A stretch of DNA of 33,267 nt from Scenedesmus sp. ARA3 (taxonomy: Eukaryota > Chlorophyta > Chlorophyceae > Sphaeropleales > Scenedesmaceae): positions 1 through 33,267 of the forward strand of contig RWJK01001072.1 of NCBI GenBank assembly GCA_004335835.1, given 5' to 3'. The notes beneath the pieces are model-generated. The model was given only the letters and a program-made list of their open reading frames with translations, was not told the origin of the DNA and ran no database searches. Below are positions 19,301-28,000 of this stretch, in pieces; positions within the stretch are counted from its first letter, which is position 1; each line of letters opens with the position of its first letter. The position numbers were made by a program, and so were the translations under genes.

Positions 19301-20763
19301 CTGCGCGCGGTGATGAAGGCCGCGCCGCTGCTGACGTCATATGACTACAACACGGGCCTGCCGGAGGAGGACGCACACACGCGGCAGCTGATCACGCAGC
19401 TGGTGGGTGCTGCTGCTGTTGCTGTTGTTGCTAATGTCGTGCCTATTGGCATGCGCCTACCGGGTTCTGAAAGTCAGCCGGCAGTCATACTCACTTGGAT
19501 GTGATTCATGTGCACCTACTTGCTGTGGATTGACTTGCAAGACGTGGTGCAGCTACTAGCTGCCAGCAGCAGTATGCCTGCAGCAGCTGCTACAACAACT
19601 ATGTTACTGTTCTATGTTATGTCGTACGGACAGCTGGCCAACCTGGCTATTTCTGAGTCGAGCTCCATGCCGTTTGACGAGGGCCGGCTGTGGAAGGGCA
19701 AGGGCGCGGCGGAGCTGCTCAAACATCATTGTGTCTGGTGCTATGTGTATGCAGCTAGCTTACACGGCTGTCCCCGAGTCTGCCCCGTGGCGCATAGCCG
19801 CCTATCTTTGACTCTGTTTCTGTGTTTGCTGCTGTGTGGTGCAATGCAGCTGGCCAACCCGGCTATCAGTGAGTCCTGCCCCATGCCGTTTGACGAGGGC
19901 CGGCTGTGGAAGGGCGAGGGCGCAGTGGAGCTGAAGGCGCAGCTGCAGGCCACCTTCCAGAACATCACGCGCGTGATGGACTGCGTGGGCTGTGAGAAGT
20001 GCAAGCTGTGGGGCAAGCTGCAGACGCTGGGTGGGTATACATATAAAACACAGAAGAGCGCAATGCTCCAATGTTGTTTGTGCACGGGTTGTGTTGGGCA
20101 AGCCGGCGGCAAGCTGTGGGGCACGCTGCAGATGCTGGGTGAGGAACTGTAGCATATGATGCTTTTCCATTGCTGGTCGTGCGCATCCGCAAGGGGTGCC
20201 TTGTGCAAGCTGTGGGCCAAGCTGCAGACAGTGGGTGAGTGATTGTGACATTTGATGTCATTATATTGTTATTCGTGCTCACCTGCGTGGGCTGCGAGAA
20301 GTGCAAGCTGTGGGGCAAGCTGCTGACGCTGGGTGAGTTGGTTCACAGCTGCCCACTGCGGCTTGTGCGCGCATGTGTTGTGGAAAGGGGCTGCAGGCTG
20401 CAAGGCGGCTAGGTGCTGACGGTTGTGCAGCGTGTGGCAGTGTTGCGTGCTCGGGACCTCTTAAGTTCCTGCTGACTTGGTCTCACAACACTCTTGCGTG
20501 CACTCACTGCTGCTGCTGCTGCAGGTATCGCCACCGCACTCAAGATCCTCTTTTCCGCCAAGGACTGCACCGGCGCCACGCCAGCAAGCGAAGAGCTGCC
20601 TTTTGGGGAAGAACTTGAACTGGAGCGCAACGAGGTCATTGCGCTGGTCAACCTGCTGGGGCGGTTTAGCCACTCGGTTGAAACCTACCACCGGCTCACG
20701 CAGGAGCTGCAGCGGGAGCAGGGCATTCAGCCGAGCCTGGTTGAGGAGACGGGCGTGATCTAA
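15623..20763 (+). CDS. ERO1: ERO1, endoplasmic reticulum oxidoreductin (FAD disulfide oxidase)
   Basis: Nine exons close in phase: 15623-15949, 16407-16485, 16808-16905, 17396-17567, 18027-18208, 18554-18774, 19261-19402, 19850-20030 and 20525-20763, giving 546 aa. MKAFSFVAVALPVLLAIAAY is a signal peptide, which fixes the start. Residues ~169-194 (VNIYCDCPLWPDD, then MCALRACSVCEC) hold the outer shuttle pair C184-C189. NPERYTGYK, SGMHASISTHLAADYLLDE and LYFAYLFVLRAV are FAD-pocket segments. Residues 451-458 (DCVGCEKC) hold the inner FAD-proximal pair C452-C455, followed by LWGKLQ and TALKILFS. ERO1 passes electrons from PDI to oxygen and so drives disulfide formation in the ER lumen. No KDEL-type tail is present. 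Exons 1-2 are the least certain part (Ala-rich, poorly conserved). The usual DDCxCD motif is altered to DDLSDC. Six of the eight introns contain exon echoes. Confidence 0.92.
16371..16400 (+). repeat. (CTG)n tract forming the ERO1 exon 2 acceptor region
   Basis: An almost pure run of CTG units directly precedes CCCTGCAG and exon 2 at 16407. Similar tracts precede the acceptors of ERO1 exons 3, 5, 7 and 9, DDI1 exon 7 and ACLB exons 7 and 11. They appear to take the place of a normal pyrimidine tract. Confidence 0.8.
17288..17318 (+). repeat. Echo of ERO1 exon 4 start with acceptor
   Basis: GCAG/GTCAACATCTACTGCGACTG is copied 108 bp upstream of exon 4. The copy then diverges (CCGCTGTGGCTGG against CCCGCTGTGGCCC, one base deleted) and runs into a TAA at 17359. 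Confidence 0.9.
17622..17694 (+). repeat. Echo of ERO1 exon 4 end with GTGAGTGG donor
   Basis: A 73-nt copy of the exon 4 end (WLAAEKAAATCKGAHTPDCSTND) lies 127 bp downstream. The changes are few and mostly synonymous, and the junction T/GTGAGTGG is intact. Confidence 0.92.
17934..17975 (+). repeat. Echo of ERO1 exon 5 start, diverged
   Basis: CTCAACCGCGAGTTGGACCC, then GAATTAAGCAGCGGCTGATG, resembles the VNRELDPAIKQQLV codons of exon 5, about 116 bp upstream. Both are preceded by a CTG-rich tract. The acceptor AG is not conserved at the matching place. Confidence 0.8.
18424..18484 (+). repeat. Echo of ERO1 exon 6 start with acceptor
   Basis: CGCAG/GGCGAGGATGCGCACCGC, continuing through the IWSAVYNQSCLS codons, is a 60-nt copy of the exon 6 start at 18554, offset 130 bp. 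The acceptor CAG is kept. Confidence 0.92.
18783..18996 (+). repeat. Degenerate telomere-like TTTAGGG strings in ERO1 intron 6
   Basis: Right after two of the three duplicated donors come G/T-rich strings: GGTTTTAGGTTTGGGGTTTA at 18783-18802, continuing GGGTGGCTAGGGGTTTTGG, and GAGTTTAGGGTTTTGGGTTG from 18946, with similar G/T-rich sequence to 18996. They resemble plant/algal telomere units (TTTAGGG or TTTTAGGG) but are not regular arrays. Confidence 0.6.
18869..19087 (+). repeat. Two echoes of ERO1 exon 6 end with GTGAGTG donors
   Basis: The exon 6 end (LWGPNLSEFKERLGTPDKL, donor after 18774) is copied at 18869-18926 and 19030-19087, offsets 152 and 161 bp. Both copies keep GACAAGCT/GTGAGTG. 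The second reads GMPDKL and has a few other changes. Confidence 0.93.
19634..19717 (+). repeat. Echo of ERO1 exon 8 start with acceptor, in frame
   Basis: GGACAG/CTGGCCAACCTGGC begins an 84-nt copy of the exon 8 start, 216 bp upstream of it. It codes LANLAISESSSMPFDEGRLW, then KGKGAAEL. The frame from this acceptor to the true exon 8 has no stop, so its use would add 72 residues. Confidence 0.92.
20105..20332 (+). repeat. Three echoes of ERO1 exon 8 end, one with a full CxxC copy
   Basis: The exon 8 end (KLWGKLQTLG, donor after 20030) recurs with donors after 20138, 20234 and 20332, spacings 108, 96 and 98 bp. The third copy reads CVGCEKCKLWGKLLTLG, so it repeats the inner active-site CVGC. 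The echo donors are GTGAGG, GTGAGT and GTGAGT, at least as close to consensus as the true GTGGGT. The first echo is in frame and open (36 residues). Confidence 0.92.
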
Positions 20764-21595
20764 GGGGTGTTGCGGTGTGGTGATGCACTTGGTAGCTGCT
20801 GCTTCTTCTGTGTTTTAGTGTCTAGGATCGGCAGCTGGTTGGCCGACATGCAGCTTGATGTGCTGCTTTGCATTGCTGGAAGCAGGCAGGATATCCTCAA
20901 TATCATCGATGAAAACAGCACTGTCAGTGCTGGCAGTTGTGTGGGGTGCGCGCTGACAACCTGCAACTGCTGGCTAACCAAGGCCGCAGAAGGATTCACA
21001 GATGAGGTGTGTAGAGCAGTTTCTAGTGCCAAGCTTACGGTTAGAGCTCTGCAATAGTCTGGTTACAAAGCTTGTCCTGAGAGGTCCTGTTCTTGAAGCG
21101 CCAGGGCTGTGTGATTGCCGTATGCGGCTTTGCAGCTTTATTCCTCTCGTTTGGCGTGCACCGTCTGGTCTGAATTGAATATTCCGAACTAATACTTTCT
21201 TCCTTTCCTGCAGTGCGACCTGCACTGTTGTGTGCGCCGTTAGTTTCGTCTGCTGCTGTTACCAGCAAGCATTTGGATGTTCCTCGGACTGAACACCCTA
21301 TATTTCCGCTGTGTCTGATGTGTTGGGTTGCTGCTGCTTGGAGTGTGAACCCAGGCACTGTCTGCAGACAAACCCAGGCACACATCACATTTTTTGGAAC
21401 AGCAGTGACGTGCGGAATGTTGGATCAGCGCATATGGTGATGTGCACACGTTGATTCCTTGCCAACTTCACCATCACTCAGTGATGCATTCAGCTTTTTC
21501 ACTGCTACGTAGCAGAGTATACTCCCGCTCATTTTGGCTCCCATTATGACTGTGGTAGTACCGCCTTCAAGATAGTGTCGGTGCCCACATCATGA

Positions 21596-21600
21596 TGTAA
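21596..21600 (+). terminator. Candidate TGTAA poly(A) signal of ERO1
   Basis: The first plus-strand TGTAA after the ERO1 stop. It is followed ~15 nt later by TTTCAATAAATG, a plausible cleavage neighbourhood. Confidence 0.5.
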
Positions 21601-21881
21601 CCCCTCTCATTTCAATAAATGTGTCCTGGGATGGCCCTTGCGGCTGTGGGTGGGCAGGAGAGAGCTCTTTAAAGTCTCTGCAGGGGGTTGCTTGATTTGG
21701 TGATGGGCATGACTATTACAGGCACGGCATGTCAAAGCAGCAGTTGCGCACACCTCATCACAGCTGCAATGCAACACACGCAGTACCAGCACGTGAGGTG
21801 GACAGCTCAAAATGGCAAGCATGCAGTTAAAATCAAACGGAGGCCATGATGATTTAGGGTGTCACGACCAAGGATCATCAG

Positions 21882-21899
21882 CAGCTCAGCTCTGAGCTG
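21882..21899. repeat. Short perfect inverted repeat upstream of ACLB
   Basis: CAGCTCAG-CT-CTGAGCTG forms an 8-bp stem with a 2-nt centre, ~200 bp upstream of the ACLB start. It could be a dimeric factor site or a 5' UTR hairpin; there is no direct evidence for either. Confidence 0.7.
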
Positions 21900-22095
21900 A
21901 CAGCTGTGCAAGTTGACAAGGGTCACCTGCGGTAGTGGTTTAGGGTGTGGCATTGAGCAGGTTAAGCCTGGCTCCAACACAGCCGCTTTGCGTCTTGACG
22001 AAAACAAATTAGGCTGCGTAGTTCGTGGCTGTGCTCTGCTATCGTATAACCGAACAGGACACTCGACTGTCCACGTCTGCACTGGCCCAACCACC

Positions 22096-25000
22096 ATGGG
22101 GTCCGCAATCTATGGCCAGCAGGGGGAGCTAGGGCAGCTGTTCAGCAAGGAGACGCAAGCGATCTTCTTCAACTGGAAGGTGCGCCGAGGCAATGGGCTC
22201 GGCACGATCGGTTTTGGGCAACCCAAGTGGGGCTGACACAGTTTGAAGCACAGCATGCCTCTCAAGGCCTTAGCAGCTTTCAAGCGCGTACATTCATGAA
22301 ATTGAGTAAATGATGCTCCTTTTTGTGGCCGTTGTCAGCTTTGGGTCGACATGTGCTGGGCGTTATGCACTCTTGCTCTTGAGCTGCTGTAGCACCCATA
22401 TGATCTGGCATGGGAGTTTCATGCTGCCTAGGTGCTTCTGTGTTCATGCTTTTCTGTTCATTCTGACCAGCAACCTGCTGTTACTGTGCACCCTGCAGGA
22501 GAAGCCCGTGCAGCGCATGCTTGACTTTGATTTCCTTTGTGGTGCGTGCCACTGCTCCTACCAGCAACAGCAGCAAGCAGTGGACCTGCTGGTATCATGC
22601 TACAGCTACAAATGTAGCAGCACAGCAACAACCCTTCTATATTTTCAGCAACAGCGCCAAAAGGAAGCGCCAACACAAATGAAATGAGTTCTTTGTGGCA
22701 GTTCATGAGGGCAGCACACAGTCAACTGACCAGGGGGCGCTGCTGCTTGCAGGACGCCCGACCCCATCTGTGGCGTGTATCGTGCAGCCTGGGTCCAATG
22801 GAGGCTTCCAGAAGGTGTTCTTTGGCGATGAGGAGATTGCAATCCCCGTGTATGGCAGGTGCGTGCCCACGCCGTGCTGTGCGTTCCTGCAGGAGCGCAA
22901 CAGCAGTGGCCTAGCAGCAGTTGATGCTTGCAGGATGCAGGCAAGCTTCAATGAGCAGCAGGGTCTGTTGACCATCGGTTTCCTAGCATAGAGCGCTGCA
23001 CAGGCACGTAGCTCGGCCAAGGCAGCAACAGCAGCTGGCTGCAGCAGTGGTGGCTTGCAGGACAGTCCTGCAAGCCATCGCAGGGTTGCCACCTGTCCTT
23101 GCTGCCTGCGCGTATGCACATGCTTTGCAGCGGCGTGGACGTACACTGTACCTGCATACCCAGCCGCTGCAATACAAACTATGTTGTTGCGTGTTGGGCC
23201 TTTCCCTGCAGAGGCCGCCTTACCCGTGTGAGCATCTTTGCAGCAAGTGTGCCAGACTTGTCATTGTGAGCAATCCACTAGAATGTCTGCTTGCCTGCTG
23301 CCTGCTGTGTGCCTACAGCACCACCGAGGCAGCCAAGAAGCACCCCAAGGCAGACGTGTTTGTCAACTACGCCTCCTTCCGCAGGTGCGTTGCCAGGTTT
23401 TTTTGGGTTTGCATGCTTGTCGCCTCATCTTGTAAGATTGGCTGGGCACATGCAGCTGAGATTGGGCTTGGTACAGAGAAGCTGGCAGCTGCGGCTATGC
23501 TCTGCCATGTATTAATACAAGCAATATTGCTTGGTTTCTGCGTTCGTGGCCATGCTAGTGAGGCACCCAGCAGCTGCCGCCGGCTTCAGCGCATGCCCAG
23601 GGCAAAGTCGGCAAATCATACGTATAGTTGGAGGCAAAGCGACGGGTTGGAGCGCACAGATGCTCGCCGCTGGCTGTGCAGTGCATACGCGTCGACAATG
23701 GAGGCGCTGCAGACGGCCACGGTGCGCGTGGTGGCTGTCATTGCGGAAGTCAACAGCCATTCACATGTGTTGGGTCAACACATGTACACACTTGCATGTC
23801 TACACTTGTGTTTGCAGCGCGTACGAGTCAACAATGGAGGCATTGCAGACGGCCACGGTGCGCGTGGTGGCTGTCATTGCGGAAGTCAAAAGCCATTTAC
23901 ATGTGATTGACCAACGCGCGTACACACGTGAATGTCTTCTTCTGTGCTTGCAGCGCGTAAGAGTCAACAATGGAGGCACTGCAGACGGCCACGGTGCGCG
24001 TAGTGGCTGTGATTACTGAAGTTGCAAGCCATTTGAATGTCACGGACTGACGCATGTACACACGTGAATTTCTCTCTCTTCTGTGCTTGCAGCGCGTATG
24101 AGTCAACAATGGAGGCGCTGCAGACGGCCACGGTCCGCGTGGTGGCTGTGATTGCTGAGGGTGTGCCTGAGAAGGACACCAAGCGCCTCATCGCATACGC
24201 GCGCTCCAACAACAAGGTCATCATTGGACCTGCAACTGTCGGCGGCGTGCAGGTGGGTGAGCTGGCAGGTGCATCTGCATGACTGCATCACTTGCTGCAT
24301 CAGGCAATGTTGGTATGGCGGTCGAAACGTGCTGCCTTCGTAGTCTCTGGTGCAGGGATGTATGATGGCAGCAGGTTCTGGCTGTTCTACCAACAGCTGA
24401 AGTCTCTGTCATTGCTGCGCCCACCCGTGCACACTGCTTTAGTACGCCTGAGAATTATCGCACTGCTTGTTCTTAAGTGTGAGCCGCATCTTGGACTGCA
24501 GCTGCGGGTGCAGCCTGCCCTGCAGCAGCCAGATGAATGCAAGCAGCTGGGTGCTGCAAGTGGTGGCTTGGGAGCAGCCGTCTTCACTGAGACAAACCAG
24601 GCGTAACCACATGTTCTACGTGGCGCGTCTGGCCTGTGCTGTAGGCCATGTTTCAAATGATGCGGGCCTTGGCAGTTTTGCGCTATTCTGTGTCAGCATA
24701 ACGGCATCCGGCCTACTACGCACTGCCTGTTTCAGCACTGTGACATTTCATTTTCTATAACTGTTGCGCGGTGCAGGCTGGCGCGTTCAAGATTGGAGAC
24801 ACAGCAGGGACGCTGGACAACATCATTGCCTGCAAGCTGTACCGCCCTGGCTCGGTCGGCTTTGTGAGCAAGTCAGGCGGCATGAGCAATGAGATGTACA
24901 ACGTGCTGTCGCGCGCTACAGACGGCCTCTATGAGGGTGAGGGGCAGCTTGTTGCCGGTGCCTGTGTTGCGTGCAGCGGCTGCAGGAGCTGTGGCAATTC

Positions 25001-28000
25001 ATTGCGAGCAAAAATCAGTTATGTGCGCAGCGTCTGCTGCATGCAGCAATAGCCTTCTTGCATTGACATGACGCCAGCCAGCGCAGCAAGACGGGAGGGA
25101 CGGTGCGTCGGCGCGTCGGGCGCCAGCGCAATGCGCAGTCAGTTTTACAGTAATCGAGATGTCAATTTCTTGTGTTGTAGTTGTTGTCATGACTGTCACC
25201 CATCTCATAACCACTTGTGCTCCTGCTGCTGCCGACGCTGCTGCTGCTGCTGCTGCTGCCAGGCATTGCCATCGGCGGCGACACCTTCCCCGGCTCCACG
25301 CTGAGCGACCACTGCATCCGCTACCAGCACATCCCGCAGGTGCGGCGGCTCCGCGCTGTCTGTTTCGTCTTTTATGTGTCTTTGCTGTATGTGGTGTTTG
25401 GTGTGAAGGTGTCCTTGTGTCAGGTGGCGACCACTGCATCCGCTAACAGCACATCCCGCAGGTGCGGCCTCTGGACTGTTTGTATCGTGTGTAAAGTGTC
25501 TTTGTTATCTGTGGTGTCTGATGTGAAGGTGTCCTTGTTTCAGTGGGATAGACAGAGGGATTACATTTTGTGCTTCAGTGGCGACCACTGCATCCGCTAC
25601 CAGCACATCCCGCAGGTGCGGCGGCTCTGCGCTGTTTGTGTCGTGTGTTGTGTGTGTCCTGTGATGTGTGGTGTTTGACCTGAAGGTGTCAGGTGGCAAC
25701 CACTGCATTCGCTACCGGCACATCCCACAGGCGCGGCGCCTCTCCGCTGCTGGCTGATGTTTTGAAATTCATGTGTGCACTCAGGAGCCATCGTGTCTTG
25801 TTTTCTGTGCGCATGGAGCTATCCGCTACCATCACATCCCGCAGGTGCCCCGGCTCTCTGCTGCTGGCTGATGTTTGTAGTTGTATGCGTGCACTTGGAG
25901 CCGTCTTGTCTTGTTTCCTGTGCGCGTTGAACTGTCAGCTATGTGTTGACTTCTGCTGTTCCTCAACACCCTCCCTTGTTTTCTGTTCGTGCAGATCAAG
26001 ATGATCGTGGTGCTGGGGGAGCTGGGCGGCCAGGATGAGTACTCGCTGGTCAACGCGCTCAAGGAGGGTGAGCAGCAGCAACAAGGAAGCGCTGCTGTAT
26101 GTGATTCTTTGAGTGCTGCTAGCGTTGCTGCAGCAGCTGGTGATGGGCTACTCCTGTGCTGCAGCACCTTGAAGCAATTTGCAGGCATCTTGCTAACTTC
26201 CTGCCGCTGCTGCTGCTGCTGGTTGAAATGTGATTCATGCTGCAGGCAAGGTCACCAAGCCCGTGGTGGCGTGAGTCAGCGGCACCTGCGCCCAGCTCTG
26301 CCCGCCCTTTTATAACTGCTGTATGCCTTGCCCTGCCGGCATCACTGTGCAGGCAAGGTCACCAAGCATGTGGTGGCGTGGGTCAGTGGCACCTGCGCCA
26401 AGCTCTGCCCGCCCTTTTGTAACTGCTGTATGCCTTGCCCTGCTGGCATCACTGTGCAGGCAAGGTCACCAAGCCCGTGGTGGCGTGGGTCAGTGGCACC
26501 TGCGCCAAGCTCTTCAAGAGCGAGGTGCAGTTTGGCCATGCGGGCGCGCGCTCCACCGGCGAGAGCGACAGCGCGCAGGTGTGTGTGCTGCGCATGGACA
26601 GAAAGGAATGCATGCTAAAAGCAACTCCAGCAAGCAGCCCTGCACGCATGCTGTGAGCCCCCTGCGCCATTGTTTCTGTGATCGACTTCTTTCACAGGTG
26701 CAGCAGGCTTATGTGGTGCAGGTCTTTGATTCGCCGTCTGCACTGTTTGTACATGGCAGATGTTGCTGATGCTAGTGCTGCTGGTGTTTGCGGAACTGCT
26801 GCAGGCGAAGAACGCTGCGCTGGCTGCTGCTGGTGCCATTGTGCCGGACAGCTTTGAGGGGCTAGAGGGAGCAGTCAGGGCCACCTACCAGAAGTGAGTG
26901 CAGCAGCATGGACAGAGGAGCAGCTGCTACCGTTTGCTGTGCAGCATGCACAAAGCTTCTGGCAGCTGTGTCCTGCAATACTTGTTGCGCTGCACGGTGC
27001 AAGCGCCAGGGCCACATACCAGAAGCGACTGCAGCAGCAGGCTCAGCAGCGCAGGCCTCAGCACGCGTCCTTGTGTGTGCTGCTGATGCCGTGCAGCTGC
27101 TGCCCTGTAATAAGTGCATTGCGCTGCAAGTGCCAGGCAGGTGACAGCTGTGTTGCAGACATACTTGTCAGGCATTCTTCAGCACTGTTGCACGCTAGCG
27201 GTCCAGTTTGTTATATTACAATGCGCCAGCAGGAGCACCTTGCTACTGTGCCTGCAAATCACCAGCATGCGTCACACATGTATAGCAACCCTACTGCTGC
27301 TGCTGCTGCTGCTGCAGGCTGGTTGACGAGGGCGTGCTCAGCCCCCAGGCTGACATTGAGGTGCCTGAGATCCCCATGGACCTGGCCACAGCGGTGAAGC
27401 TCAAGAAGGTGCGCTTCTCATCTATTGGGCAGTGCTGCTGCTGCTGCTGCTGTTGTGCTGGTTTGGTATCGCAGCCCCCCCTGCATGCTGCCTTACCAAG
27501 AAGGTGAACGTGATGCCAGCACACAGAGTGCTGCTGCTGCAGTTGCGCTTGTACAGTTGGCATGCATAGCTGCCGTCTTCTGCATGCTGCCTTCTGAATG
27601 ACATGGAGGAACCAGCACCCAAACCTCAATGCCGTGTCGCAGCGCGTGCACAAGCCATACAAGCAACAAACCGCATCAAGCAAAACAAGGAAACATCAAT
27701 GCGTATTGCACCATCATATCGTGGCCATTCACAATTCACTGCTTAACAATACCCGTCCTTCGTCAAGCTGCACAACCCACCCTGCGACATGCAAACCCAA
27801 CCTGCAGGTGCGCAAGCCCACCAACGTGGTGTCCACCATCTGTGATGACCGCGGCGAGGAGCCCACCTACTTTGGCGTCACCATGAGCGAGCTGATCGAG
27901 GAGGACTACGGCATCGGCGACGTGCTGGCGCTGCTGTGGTTCAAGCGCAAGCTGCCCAAGTACTTCACCAAGTTCATGGAGATGTGAGTGGAAGGCCATT

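Larger units (their letters stand above)
20764..22095. other. ERO1 3' UTR and ACLB promoter/5' region
   Basis: 1.3 kb with no convincing exon. A TGTAA at 21596-21600 would close an ERO1 3' UTR of ~835 nt, leaving about 0.5 kb for the ACLB promoter and leader. That part has two TTTAGGGTGT strings (near 21852 and 21938), resembling partial telo-boxes, and a perfect 8-bp-stem inverted repeat at 21882-21899. Confidence 0.5.

Noticed and set aside
23682..24160. Regularly spaced repeats at 136 bp as a CRISPR-like or satellite array
   Set aside because: The repeats are copies of the ACLB exon 5 start with its acceptor, inside a eukaryotic intron.
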